Under the pieces are notes generated by a model, which made no database searches, had not been told where the DNA came from, and was given only the letters and a program-made list of their open reading frames with translations. Below are positions 31,275 through 38,739 of a stretch of 38,739 nt of DNA, one piece after another. This DNA is from a virus. The first letter of the stretch is position 1, and each line of letters opens with the position of its first letter. The position numbers and the translations under genes are program-made. The DNA is taken from positions 1 through 38,739 of the IMG/VR virus record IMGVR_UViG_3300025312_000012; one strand, 5' to 3'.

Positions 31275-31412
31275 GGATATGCCTATTTTTCTTACATTAT
31301 TAGGGAAGTTAAATATCTATTTAGTGGATACTTACGAACTGAGGATTTGGGGGGATGTGTGTAGTAGTAATGGCAAGTATAGCGATTCCTCACTCTGGTA
31401 GCGGGTTTTGGG

Positions 31413-31434
31413 ACTCGGCGAGCACTCGGCGGGC
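31413..31434. repeat. Two tandem copies of an 11-base ACTCGGCG unit
   Basis: ACTCGGCGAGC is followed directly by ACTCGGCGGGC, in a GC-rich part of the leader of the scaffold gene. It may form part of a regulatory site or an RNA leader structure. No known binding site is recognised. Confidence 0.6.
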
Positions 31435-31520
31435 GATTTATGCTTTCCGAACAAGTTTGGCGAACAACCTGGGGGCTGTGTCTACGAGAACAAGTGGAAT
31501 TGATAGCAGGAGATTGTTTT

Positions 31521-32324
31521 ATGGCTAATAAGGTAAAGATACTGGGTAAAGAGTATGACGAACAGGAAGTAGCCAATCAGCTTGGCGCTTATGACAAGCT
31601 TCACGGGGCATATACAAAGGGTCAGCAGGAGTTAGCTAACCTTAATGACCTCAAGTCGTTTCGGGACCAGCTGGAAGCCCATCCTAAGCTAAGAGCGAAA
31701 ATCGATGCAGTTACTCAGGAGTACGTTGGTGACGCCGCCGGCGGTGGCGATGAGGACCCGCTTCCGCTACCCAACAAGGATAAAGGCAAAGATTCTTCTG
31801 GTGATGAGTGGAAGCGAAGGGTAGAAGCAATCGAGGCGCGTCAGGCAATGGAAGAGTTCGAAACCCAGTTTAGCACCTTACTCAAAGAATTTCCGCGTGC
31901 CAACAGGGATATAGTTCTGGCTCGTCTGGCTATGGACGAATCCCTGGACATGAAGGATGTTGTTAAATCTTCGCATACGGACAGTGTTTCCTATACGGAG
32001 AAGCTTCTTACTGACAATGGTGTCGATAAGAAGGTTATTGAAAAATTCGTGGCGGATAGCAACAGGGGTATAGTTGTTTCTGCCCCCGGCGGTAGTGGTA
32101 AACCGGATGCGGCGCCTCCCCCCCCAATCTCGGGTAGAGCCGAAGGTGGTAGTGGCGGAGCGTCTTCTCCCGACAATAGTAGTGGTCGTCCTGCTCCTAC
32201 TACCAATAGCCAGGGCAAGCAAATTGCCAGGCCCATGGGGTATGACTACAAAGACCCTGACGATATAGACGAAGGCATTCTTGCAAAAGCAACGGATATG
32301 AGCGCTATCCCCTCGCCAAGTTAA
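31521..32324 (+). CDS. Scaffolding-like head assembly protein
   Basis: A 267-residue protein from ATG 31521, nine bases after GCAGGAGA; a frame beginning at 31440 lacks this. It is acidic and helical with coiled-coil character (DEWKRRVEAIEARQAMEEFE), with a Gly/Ser/Pro-rich C-terminal part. It is the gene directly upstream of the major capsid gene, the typical place and composition for a scaffold that shapes the procapsid. No protease motif is visible. Confidence 0.78.
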   Translation: MANKVKILGKEYDEQEVANQLGAYDKLHGAYTKGQQELANLNDLKSFRDQLEAHPKLRAKIDAVTQEYVGDAAGGGDEDPLPLPNKDKGKDSSGDEWKRRVEAIEARQAMEEFETQFSTLLKEFPRANRDIVLARLAMDESLDMKDVVKSSHTDSVSYTEKLLTDNGVDKKVIEKFVADSNRGIVVSAPGGSGKPDAAPPPPISGRAEGGSGGASSPDNSSGRPAPTTNSQGKQIARPMGYDYKDPDDIDEGILAKATDMSAIPSPS

Positions 32325-32344
32325 ATTTATAGGAGGAAAGAAAA

Positions 32345-33601
32345 ATGGCAGGTAGTGATTTCACGACGCTGGAAGCGTTAATGAAAACTTACTATCTTGA
32401 CAGGATAGATAAGCAGATCAATCAGGATGCGACTATTTATCAGAATTTTCGCAAATCCACACTCACGTGGGACGGTAACGAGCTAAAATGGCCGGCAAAG
32501 CTTGGTTCCAATCAGGGAATCGGTGCAACCGCCGAGCATAAGGCGTTGCCTACCCCAGGAAGTCCAAAGGTTAAGCAGTTTGTGATTACTTCAAAGACAC
32601 TCTTTGCTGTATTCAGCATATCCCAGAAACTCATCAATGCTACCAAGAGTGAGCAGGGTTCGTTTGCCAGAGGCAAGGCATTTAGTTTTGCCGATACTAT
32701 GGACGCCTTCGTCAAGGATATGAATAGGCAGTTCATAGGCGACGGTTCTGGCGTTCTTGCAACGGTTCAGGGCGCAGTCGCGGACTCAACCACCGTCAAT
32801 GTGGAGTATGCAGGCACAGCAGATACACCGGCTGCGGGCAATCCAATCGTAGCCGCACCGGGCACCCGCTACCTCAACGAAGGTATGGTTGTAGCTATCG
32901 GGACTGCCGCGGAATTAGCTGCGGGCGCAGCAGTTCTCGCTACAATCAATACGGTCAACGATCAGGATACGTTCACAACCACGGCTGCCGTAACTCTCGT
33001 TGACGGCGACTTGATAGTTAGGGCAAAGGCGCTGGACAACCATTCATATAACGCTGAAATTACAGGACTACTCAAGCATATCTCTGACGATACGGGAACG
33101 TATCAGGGCCTCTCACGCCTGACTTACCGTAAAATCAGGGGCAATGTCTTCAGGAACGGCGGCGTCCTCAGGGACATAGACGATAATCTCTTGCTGATGG
33201 CTTACGATAGACCGAGAGAAGAAGTCGGAGGCGAGATAGATTACGTAGTAGGTCATACCTCAATACGCCAGAAGCTTGCTATGACTATGCTCGGCGACAG
33301 AAGGTATGGCAACGACCTCAGGGGCGGCATCTCGGGCGACCTGACATATAACAATGTCAAAATTGACTGGGATGTGGACGCTACATTCAACTCGTTATTT
33401 CTTATCGATTCGAGATGGTTCGAAGTCGCCGAGAAATATAAGGGTTGGCTTGCCGAAGATGGCAGGACTATCAGGCTTAGCGCAAGCGGCGCAGCGGACT
33501 GGGAAGCAATTTACAACTGGGAAGGCGAATTCGTCTGCCGCAAACCTCGTGCTAACTCACTGGCAAGCGACCTAAACGCGACAATCACGAGCGGTAACTA
33601 A
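32345..33601 (+). CDS. Major capsid protein (HK97-fold type)
   Basis: A 418-residue protein with AGGAGGA before ATG. Features fit HK97-type capsid proteins: an N-terminal helix (TTLEALMKTYYLDRIDKQIN), a beta part VKQFVITSKTLFAVFSISQK, then EQGSFARGKAFSFADTMDAF with a helix, and a Gly/Asp-rich peripheral domain near residues 135-220. It follows the scaffold and is followed by a strong hairpin. Length is typical. This should be the most abundant protein of the particle. Confidence 0.88.
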   Translation: MAGSDFTTLEALMKTYYLDRIDKQINQDATIYQNFRKSTLTWDGNELKWPAKLGSNQGIGATAEHKALPTPGSPKVKQFVITSKTLFAVFSISQKLINATKSEQGSFARGKAFSFADTMDAFVKDMNRQFIGDGSGVLATVQGAVADSTTVNVEYAGTADTPAAGNPIVAAPGTRYLNEGMVVAIGTAAELAAGAAVLATINTVNDQDTFTTTAAVTLVDGDLIVRAKALDNHSYNAEITGLLKHISDDTGTYQGLSRLTYRKIRGNVFRNGGVLRDIDDNLLLMAYDRPREEVGGEIDYVVGHTSIRQKLAMTMLGDRRYGNDLRGGISGDLTYNNVKIDWDVDATFNSLFLIDSRWFEVAEKYKGWLAEDGRTIRLSASGAADWEAIYNWEGEFVCRKPRANSLASDLNATITSGN

Positions 33602-33607
33602 ATAACC

Positions 33608-33633
33608 GGGGGGCGGCTAAAATGCCGCCTCCC
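33608..33633 (+). terminator. Strong hairpin after the major capsid gene
   Basis: A 10-pair GC-rich stem (one G-U pair) with a TAAAAT loop, lying 7 bases after the capsid stop. The stretch after it is TAAACTG, not a T-run, so it is likely a partial terminator or an mRNA-protecting/processing hairpin that sets capsid expression above downstream genes. Confidence 0.7.
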
Positions 33634-33654
33634 TAAACTGAAAGGATTGAAAGT

Positions 33655-33933
33655 ATGACAAGGAGAGCAGCAGACAGATTGGCTCAGTCGAGCGAATCGG
33701 CAACAGGAGCTATAACACCCACCGGTTCACCCTTTATATACCAGAATCCATCGGATAGACGGATGGAGGAGGTTATAATCGAAGGTGGCACGGTTAGCGC
33801 AATAGCGTTTTCCCGTGACGGCTCAGCATATATTGCTTGCGGGTTTACCAGCGGGAACGTCTTACTCAACGGCAAGGATTATGTAAAGGTTACCTATACG
33901 GGAACTCCCACGATGACGAGGATTCCGAGGTAA
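33655..33933 (+). CDS. Small beta-rich head protein
   Basis: A 92-residue protein with AAAGG before ATG. It opens with MTRRAADRLAQSSESATGAI, followed by strands (MEEVIIEGGTVSAIAFSRDG, DYVKVTYTGTPTM). Directly after the capsid gene and hairpin, it resembles a small decoration or head-completion subunit. Two bases separate it from the next gene. No family is recognised. Confidence 0.68.
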   Translation: MTRRAADRLAQSSESATGAITPTGSPFIYQNPSDRRMEEVIIEGGTVSAIAFSRDGSAYIACGFTSGNVLLNGKDYVKVTYTGTPTMTRIPR

Positions 33934-33935
33934 GA

Positions 33936-34124
33936 ATGGCAGATAAAAAGTTTTGGATTCAGTCGGCTATCAAAAGACCGGGGGCGTTACGCAAAGCATT
34001 AAAGATAAAGGCGGGTAAAAAGATACCTGCGTCTAAACTTGAATCTGCGGCAAGCGCTCCGGGTAAACTCGGACAGATGGGTAGATTGGCGGTTACGTTA
34101 TCAAAATTGAGGAAAAAGAAATAG
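33936..34124 (+). CDS. Small basic protein of a phage-wide family
   Basis: A 62-residue protein from ATG 33936, with CGAGGT just upstream. The composition is strongly basic and the order FWIQSAIKRPGALRKALKIK, then PGKLGQMGRLAVTLSKL is one I have seen in small proteins near head genes of several short-tailed phages. The role is unknown; binding DNA inside the head is possible. A frame starting earlier (33837) overlaps the previous gene and is not favoured. Confidence 0.72.
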   Translation: MADKKFWIQSAIKRPGALRKALKIKAGKKIPASKLESAASAPGKLGQMGRLAVTLSKLRKKK

Positions 34125-34125
34125 T

Positions 34126-34272
34126 ATGGCAGACGATAAGATGGCGACGCCAAAAATGCCTGTGCCTCAAAAGCTTATCAAGAATATGATGAAGCGGTAT
34201 AGTAGCGACAGGATTGCAAGGCGACTGCTGAAACGTAAAAAGCAGCTTGGCTTGGCGAGGAAAAATTATTAA
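34126..34272 (+). CDS. Second small basic protein
   Basis: ATG 34126 gives 48 residues: Met/Pro-containing start (MADDKMATPKMPVPQKLIKN) then a basic helical end (SDRIARRLLKRKKQLGLARK). It follows the preceding stop by one base, so translation is probably coupled. Composition suggests a DNA- or RNA-binding role. It is too short for common gene callers and has no recognised family. Confidence 0.65.
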   Translation: MADDKMATPKMPVPQKLIKNMMKRYSSDRIARRLLKRKKQLGLARKNY

Positions 34273-34273
34273 A

Positions 34274-34576
34274 ATGGACGGCGATACAATTAGTGTATAT
34301 CAGCGAACCCTCGAGGATGTCGTCTATTATCTGGACAATCACAATGTTCTAACTACTGCAATTTTCGTAACGTTAATATTTATTTTTTTCGGTGTTCTCG
34401 GTATCGGGTTTACTGTGAATAGGTTGCGGGCGGATTTAATACTCACTGAAATCCAAAAGTCGAAGGATAGACACGACTACATAAATCGCCTCACAAGTAT
34501 TTTGGCAAGAGATGAGCTTGAGCTTATGCGATTAGCCAATAAAGTAGATAATGGAAATGGCGGTTGGAAGGGATGA
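34274..34576 (+). CDS. Single-pass membrane protein (lysis-cluster candidate)
   Basis: A 100-residue protein from ATG 34274; an upstream TTG would extend into the previous gene. It has a hydrophobic segment around residues 25-48 (VLTTAIFVTLIFIFFGVLGI) then a charged helical tail (RADLILTEIQKSKDRHDY). The start follows the previous stop by one base. With the next two genes it forms a membrane-protein cluster of the kind often seen in lysis modules, but holin function is not shown. Confidence 0.65.
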   Translation: MDGDTISVYQRTLEDVVYYLDNHNVLTTAIFVTLIFIFFGVLGIGFTVNRLRADLILTEIQKSKDRHDYINRLTSILARDELELMRLANKVDNGNGGWKG

Positions 34577-34579
34577 TGT

Positions 34580-34816
34580 GTGAACAGAACTAAATACATA
34601 ACCAATCAGGATTTTGACAGGTTATACGGGAAGATGGAAAAAATGTGTAGCGAGGTAAGCGAGATGAGAGTAAAGATGAATACGATTGAGATGCGGTTGC
34701 AGGGTGTTATGGAGGAAAACAAAGAAGGCAAGGCATATAAAAAATGGTTCTTGGGCTTGCTTACTGTTCAAGTGATAGTTTTTTTATTAAATATCTATTT
34801 CACGAGAGGAGTGTAA
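34580..34816 (+). CDS. XhlA-like membrane protein
   Basis: A 78-residue protein starting GTG 34580, eight bases after GGAAGGG. It has a coiled-coil N-terminus (DRLYGKMEKMCSEVSEMRVK) and one membrane segment near the C-terminus (KKWFLGLLTVQVIVFLLNIY). This order, coil then membrane segment, matches XhlA-type holin partners. It is followed after one base by the next gene. Holin partner role is inferred. Confidence 0.65.
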   Translation: MNRTKYITNQDFDRLYGKMEKMCSEVSEMRVKMNTIEMRLQGVMEENKEGKAYKKWFLGLLTVQVIVFLLNIYFTRGV

Positions 34817-34817
34817 G

Positions 34818-35456
34818 ATGAAGAAAGCAATGGATTGGTTATTTGAAGGAAGCCCCGCACCGATAATAGCGATATTCTTTTTGGTATTGCTATTGGGAAT
34901 TGGCGGGTGTGCAGGCAGTCAGATAAGCGAGAATGACAAACAGCTTAACTACCAGAATCTAAATGCAGGGAAACTTATTGAGGAGAAAGCACCAGGGGAA
35001 TTTAAGCAGGTAGGCAATGATATAAAACTAAACTCCGAACAGCTTGGCAAAGTAATCGGAGAACCGAAAGAGAAAAAGGAATACTCACCTAATGTATCAA
35101 AGCAATCAAGAGATGAAAGCAAAAAGGAACATTCACCGCTTGGCAAATACGGAATACTTGCAAGTGTTATCTTTTTTGGCACACAGGCATTGAAATTTCT
35201 ATTGCCTAAATTGATACCGCTGGCGGTTAGGTTTTTGCCTCTTGGTGGATTAACCGGAACTATACTCGATGTGATTATGAAAAATAATTCCTTATTTGCC
35301 CCCGCAATCGGATTAGCAACTGGCGGAGTAGAAGGCGGATTAGCAGGCGCAGTTTTGGCAAATATATTTAAGGCAGGTAAAGACAATGGAGCTAATGGCT
35401 TTTTAGGCAATTTAGTAGACAGGGTATTTGCTGTGTTTAGAAAACCAAAAGGATAA
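34818..35456 (+). CDS. Lipoprotein-like membrane protein with Gly-rich C-terminus
   Basis: A 212-residue protein with AGAGGAGT before ATG. The N-terminus is IIAIFFLVLLLGIGGC, a signal peptide with a lipobox-like IGGC and a following AGSQ, suggesting lipid attachment. The middle is hydrophilic, and residues about 110-185 contain hydrophobic and Gly-rich segments (LASVIFFGTQALKFLLPKLI, PAIGLATGGVEGGLAGAVLA). It may be a spanin-like or outer-layer lysis protein, or an envelope anchor. No cell-wall enzyme motif is seen. Confidence 0.62.
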   Translation: MKKAMDWLFEGSPAPIIAIFFLVLLLGIGGCAGSQISENDKQLNYQNLNAGKLIEEKAPGEFKQVGNDIKLNSEQLGKVIGEPKEKKEYSPNVSKQSRDESKKEHSPLGKYGILASVIFFGTQALKFLLPKLIPLAVRFLPLGGLTGTILDVIMKNNSLFAPAIGLATGGVEGGLAGAVLANIFKAGKDNGANGFLGNLVDRVFAVFRKPKG

Positions 35457-35466
35457 GGAGAAAATT

Positions 35467-35799
35467 ATGAATCCATACTCATCGAAACAGAAGAAGGTAG
35501 TTGTTGCGGCACCAGGGAGTACCACCCTCGCGGACATTACTTCTGACCCTGATACGAAAGGCAAGATAATCAAGATAGATAAGTTTGTCTGGTCGAGTAA
35601 TGCAGCCGGAGATATTACATTTAACAACGGCACGGATGATACTAATCTGCCGAAATTTTTCGGCTTCAAAGACCTCTTTTTGGATTTTTCTAATGCTCAG
35701 TATATCGGCAATGACGGATTGGAATTTCCAAGAAATGCTCCCGCAAAGATTGTTACTACCCAGGCGGGCGAGGCGTGGTTTAGGTATCACGGGGAATAA
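35467..35799 (+). CDS. Small beta-rich virion protein
   Basis: A 110-residue protein from ATG 35467, with AAGGAG upstream. It starts MNPYSSKQKKVVVAAPGSTT and continues in strands with turns (KIDKFVWSSNAAGDITFNNG, RNAPAKIVTTQAGEAWFRYH). It has the look of a fibre knob or head decoration subunit. It lies between the membrane cluster and the tail fibre, so a fibre-related role is plausible. Confidence 0.65.
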   Translation: MNPYSSKQKKVVVAAPGSTTLADITSDPDTKGKIIKIDKFVWSSNAAGDITFNNGTDDTNLPKFFGFKDLFLDFSNAQYIGNDGLEFPRNAPAKIVTTQAGEAWFRYHGE

Positions 35800-35804
35800 T
35801 ATAT

Positions 35805-37556
35805 ATGAGTGGCGGAAATACTGTATCGGCGAGCTTGGCAATAGGCGACACTTTTGTAGTTGCTTCGCAGGCAGCTATGCTTGCCTTATCCTCTGCCGAA
35901 AAAGGCGATGTAGCGATTAGAACCGACTTGAGCAAATCATTTATACTCGCATCGGAGCCGTCGTCGGTATTGGCTAATTGGCAGGAATTATTGAGTTCAG
36001 GTGGAGTTGTTTCTGTGTTTGGCAGAACGGGGGCAGTTGTAGCGGCAATCGGCGATTACACTACAACATTAATAACAGAGCAAACCAATTTATATTATAC
36101 CGATGGTCGCTTTGACGCAAGATTTGGAACTAAAACTACAGATAACTTAACTGAAGGTGCAACCAATTTATATTTTACAAATGCAAGGGCACAAGCGGCA
36201 ATAACTGGAACAGCTGACAGGATAACTTCAACCGCAGGTGTAATAGATGTAGCCGCAACTTACGTAGGTCAAACTTCAATAACTACATTAGGAATTATTA
36301 CAACAGGAACTTGGCAGGGAACGACAATAGCCGATGGGAAAATAGCTTCTGCCTTAACCGGGAAAACTTATAATGGATTAACATTAACTTCACAGGCAGT
36401 TGGATTTACGATAGCTGGCGGAACTACTCCACATACGATAACGGTTGATGAGACACAATCATTGACTAATTATTTACTTGCAGGCGGCACAAGGGCTTTA
36501 ACTGGAAATTGGGCAGCTGGTGCATTTTCTATAACAGTCAATTCAGTTATAATTGGTAGCGCCGCTAACACTATAACAACTACTGGTGGTAATCTATTCG
36601 TAAATCCGACATCAGGCAGAATAGTTATAGGAACTACAACTGTATTATCATCATCATTGACGGGGATAACTTTGCAGTTAAGTAGAGAGGGTAATGATGA
36701 ATATTTATGGACTACAGTGCATAGTAATACGGCGGCTCATCAACCAAATTTTGTTTTAGTAAGGGGCAAAGGAACAATAGCTGCACCATTAGCAGTAATG
36801 TTAGGAGATAAATTAGGTAGATTACTTTTTCTAGGATATAGCACCACAGCTGCCACTGCAAGTGGAGCATCTATTGAAACTGTAGCTGAGGCAAATTGGT
36901 CAGGCACATCAGCTCCAGCATATTTGTCGTTTTACACCACTCCTTCTGGTTCTATTACATTGACCGAAAGAATAAGGATAACTGCAAGTGGCAATGTAGG
37001 AATAGGCTTAATATCTCCGACAGCAGTATTGCATATTAAGGCAGGCACAGCTTCAGCAGATACAGCACCATTAAAATTTACATCTGGAACATCTATGACA
37101 ACCGCCGAAGCTGGAGCAGTAGAATTTACCACCGACAACTTATTCTTTACAATAACTACTGGAGCATCAAGAAAAAGATTTGTATTAGAAGATATAACTT
37201 TAACTTCTGGTAGAGTTCCATTTACTACAACCAATGGAAGGTTGACCGATTTATCTACATTTACTTTTAACGGGGCGAGATTATTGCCAAATTACATAAC
37301 GCTTGCGGCAGGAACAGCGTCTGCGGGTGATTCCCCATTATTATTTACGAGTGGCGTAAATCTTGCTACTCCAGAAGCGGGAGCGGTGGAATACAATGGC
37401 AGATTTACTTTAACAGAGAGTGATGTTACAAGACGTTTTGTAATGCAAGCGGCAAGCGAAACGAAGACAACGGCCGGAGCACCCTACACAAACGATGGTT
37501 ATGTGGATGTGGTTATAAACGGAACAGCGTTAAAACTTATGACAACGACAGGATAA
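35805..37556 (+). CDS. Tail fibre
   Basis: A 583-residue protein with the typical fibre language: VVSVFGRTGAVVAAIGDYTT, repeated NLYYTDGRFDARF / NLYFTNARAQAAI modules near residues 95-130, then Thr/Gly-rich triple-beta-like repeats. The end has two similar blocks, AGTASADTAPLKFTSGTSM and AGTASAGDSPLLFTSGVNL, showing an internal duplication. These features identify a host-recognition fibre, but no enzymatic depolymerase motif was seen. It lies apart from the hub genes, joined by small genes. Confidence 0.78.
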   Translation: MSGGNTVSASLAIGDTFVVASQAAMLALSSAEKGDVAIRTDLSKSFILASEPSSVLANWQELLSSGGVVSVFGRTGAVVAAIGDYTTTLITEQTNLYYTDGRFDARFGTKTTDNLTEGATNLYFTNARAQAAITGTADRITSTAGVIDVAATYVGQTSITTLGIITTGTWQGTTIADGKIASALTGKTYNGLTLTSQAVGFTIAGGTTPHTITVDETQSLTNYLLAGGTRALTGNWAAGAFSITVNSVIIGSAANTITTTGGNLFVNPTSGRIVIGTTTVLSSSLTGITLQLSREGNDEYLWTTVHSNTAAHQPNFVLVRGKGTIAAPLAVMLGDKLGRLLFLGYSTTAATASGASIETVAEANWSGTSAPAYLSFYTTPSGSITLTERIRITASGNVGIGLISPTAVLHIKAGTASADTAPLKFTSGTSMTTAEAGAVEFTTDNLFFTITTGASRKRFVLEDITLTSGRVPFTTTNGRLTDLSTFTFNGARLLPNYITLAAGTASAGDSPLLFTSGVNLATPEAGAVEYNGRFTLTESDVTRRFVMQAASETKTTAGAPYTNDGYVDVVINGTALKLMTTTG

Positions 37557-37572
37557 AGAAAGGAGTTTATAT

Positions 37573-37779
37573 ATGGCGAAAGTTTTGAATGGCAACATAC
37601 AGATTTGTTTTACTAAAGGCGAAGCAAATGCGGTAGTCAATTATGGCGTCAAAGATGATGTAACCGAAATTTCTGCTGGCAGGTCTCTTGAAACAGCAAA
37701 ACCGACAGGAACTAAAACTTGGGACGATTTTGTTACTGACTTAGAAAATGCGGTAAAGACCGCAGAGGGTATAGCATAA
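37573..37779 (+). CDS. Small hypothetical protein after the tail fibre
   Basis: A 68-residue protein with AAAGGAG before ATG. It has beta strands (NGNIQICFTKGEANAVVNYG) and a helical end (TWDDFVTDLENAVKTAEGIA). Its stop overlaps the next start (TAATG). The location suggests a fibre assembly factor or small tail subunit; family not recognised. Confidence 0.66.
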   Translation: MAKVLNGNIQICFTKGEANAVVNYGVKDDVTEISAGRSLETAKPTGTKTWDDFVTDLENAVKTAEGIA

Positions 37780-38015
37780 TGGCTAATGACGAGCAAAGAA
37801 AACTGATACTTTTTCAAATGTATGACGGTATTAAGAATGAAGATATATGGCTCGAAGAGCAGCAAGCCATGTTCGTTCATATCGGCGATAAGGATAAAGT
37901 AGAAGCTATAGCAAAGCAAAGACAAGTTAATTTTAAGGGCAGAGGACATATCGTTAAAAGATTAAGGGATTTGGGCGAAAAGATAGAGGATAAACTTATA
38001 CCTGAAACTACATAG
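37779..38015 (+). CDS. Small helical protein before the fibre-like gene
   Basis: A 78-residue protein starting in a TAATG overlap. It is charged and helical throughout (MANDEQRKLILFQMYDGIKN, HIVKRLRDLGEKIEDKL). It lies two genes upstream of terminase. A small terminase role was considered, but no HTH motif is evident. Function unknown. Confidence 0.66.
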   Translation: MANDEQRKLILFQMYDGIKNEDIWLEEQQAMFVHIGDKDKVEAIAKQRQVNFKGRGHIVKRLRDLGEKIEDKLIPETT

Positions 38016-38025
38016 GAGGTAATAT

Positions 38026-38739
38026 ATGGCAAGACAGAAACTACTTTTTAGCGTAGATGATTACTTAAAACAGTTAAAGAGAATCCTTGACGGAGGGACG
38101 GATGTAGCTATAGACGCTGTTGGCGAATCTCTGAATGGTTTAGAGAATGCAAGCGTGGCAGCCAATATGGTTGTCTATTGGGCTGACGGAACTATAGACG
38201 GACTGGCATTATCAAAAGCAGACGCAACGGCTACGGCTGAAGCGATAGGTGTTACTAACATTGCAGGCACTACCGCCATTGACACAGTTTTTAGTGGCAT
38301 TGCTAAAGTATCTACCGACGCAAGCGGCGCGGTTGCTGCTGGCGGTTCGGTATATGTATCCCAAACTACCGCAGGAAAAGTTACAGGCACAAAACCTGCA
38401 ACGGGAATAGTAAAAAAACTTGGCACAGCAAAAGACGCAATCAGTAATGGCTCTACTGGATTTATATTCCTTGCTCCCGAGCCAGCTTTTGACGCTTCGG
38501 AAGATTCTCAAGTAATGTTTACTGCGGGCGTAGATTTACTTGCCAATAATGTAGTTTGTATGAATGCTTCCGATAAGATGATAAAAGCAATAGCGACTGC
38601 GGCAGCTACCGTAAGGGCTATCGGCGCAGTTACCGCTGCTATACTTACGGATGCTCAAGGCGTTGTGGATATGGGGCCCATAACGAAGTGCCTAAAGGAA
38701 GCTGATACTGAAATTATAGTATCCAATGACCCCCTTTAC
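38026..38739 (+). CDS. Fibre/decoration-like virion protein, N-terminal part (continues at base 1)
   Basis: ATG 38026, six bases after AGGAGG. The frame is open to the window end and continues at bases 100-255 once the duplicated 99 bases are joined, giving 289 residues. An N-terminal helical arm (DDYLKQLKRILDGGTDVAID) is followed by two similar beta domains, about residues 45-145 (ANMVVYWADGTIDGLALS, then GSVYVSQTTAGKVTGTKP) and 165-285. The two halves look like a tandem duplication of one DUF2190-like domain. It precedes terminase, so it is a late virion gene; the exact place in the particle is unknown. Confidence 0.78.
   Translation, partial: MARQKLLFSVDDYLKQLKRILDGGTDVAIDAVGESLNGLENASVAANMVVYWADGTIDGLALSKADATATAEAIGVTNIAGTTAIDTVFSGIAKVSTDASGAVAAGGSVYVSQTTAGKVTGTKPATGIVKKLGTAKDAISNGSTGFIFLAPEPAFDASEDSQVMFTAGVDLLANNVVCMNASDKMIKAIATAAATVRAIGAVTAAILTDAQGVVDMGPITKCLKEADTEIIVSNDPLY

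Larger units (their letters stand above)
30426..31520. other. Divergent control region / candidate replication origin (no well-supported gene)
   Basis: About 1.1 kb between the leftward early operon and the rightward late operon. It contains an iteron-like array (30519-30642), two possible tiny frames, then about 400 bp of very AT-rich DNA with repeated motifs (30901-31310), and finally a GC-richer leader with an 11-base tandem repeat (31413-31434) before the scaffold gene. No tRNA was seen. Layout (iterons next to an AT-rich stretch, between divergent operons) matches phage or plasmid theta origins, but origin function is an inference. Confidence 0.55.

Noticed and set aside
31440-31520. Upstream start adding 27 residues to the scaffold protein
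   Set aside because: No ribosome site before 31440; the ATG at 31521 has AGGAGA at good spacing and begins the acidic helical part.
30426-31520. tRNA or other known structural RNA gene
   Set aside because: No cloverleaf or GGTTCGA-type arm could be found by eye in the long non-coding region.

Overview
The window is a complete circular phage genome read slightly more than once around. Bases 1-99 are identical to 38641-38739, and a reading frame runs through the join, so the unique length is 38,640 bp. It is a tailed dsDNA phage, most likely with a short tail. A terminase large subunit, portal, head-tail adaptor, P22 gp10-like hub and two proteins of over 1,250 residues (ejection-protein candidates) sit together, with no tape measure, tail sheath or tail tube gene visible. 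No integrase, repressor, tRNA, CRISPR array, DNA polymerase or RNA polymerase was recognised. Many genes have strong AGGAGG-type ribosome binding sites. Isoleucine ATA and arginine AGA/AGG codons are common. The host cannot be named from the sequence.

Layout. There are two opposed transcription blocks. The rightward (late) block starts near 31.5 kb, passes through the join and ends at 18.54 kb. Its order is scaffold, major capsid protein, small head proteins, a membrane/lysis-like cluster, knob and tail fibre, a fibre-like protein that crosses the join, terminase, portal, adaptor, Q-rich protein, hub, two giant proteins, and more fibre-like proteins. The leftward (early) block runs from 30.43 kb down to 18.54 kb and holds about thirty small, tightly packed, often overlapping genes. 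The blocks meet with overlapping stop codons at 18540-18543. They diverge from a region of about 1.1 kb (30.43-31.52 kb) that has an iteron-like repeat array followed by very AT-rich DNA with repeated motifs. This is the best candidate for an origin and control region.

How the early genes fit together. They encode DNA-processing parts without a polymerase: a truncated DnaX-like clamp-loader ATPase, a RadC-type helix-hairpin-helix protein, a very compact ATP-dependent DNA ligase, an HNH nuclease, an Mgm101/Rad52-type annealing protein, a RecB/Cas4-type exonuclease, a PD-(D/E)XK resolvase-like nuclease and a DUF3987-like ATPase with altered motifs. An excisionase-type HTH protein and an Imm-5-like protein with an alanine-rich repeat are also present. 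The simplest reading is host-polymerase replication with phage-directed recombination. At least eleven early proteins carry CxxC metal-binding motifs. One is a 48-residue HIT/MYND-like zinc finger that starts at GTG and is too short for ordinary gene calling.

Most notable items are the iteron/AT-rich control region, the truncated DnaX, the minimal ligase, the HIT/MYND-like finger, a structured RNA leader with two tandem hairpins before the zinc-ribbon and exonuclease genes, and the GC-rich repeat in the Imm-5-like gene. Small terminase and endolysin were not found. All family names come from reading motifs by eye, without database searches.
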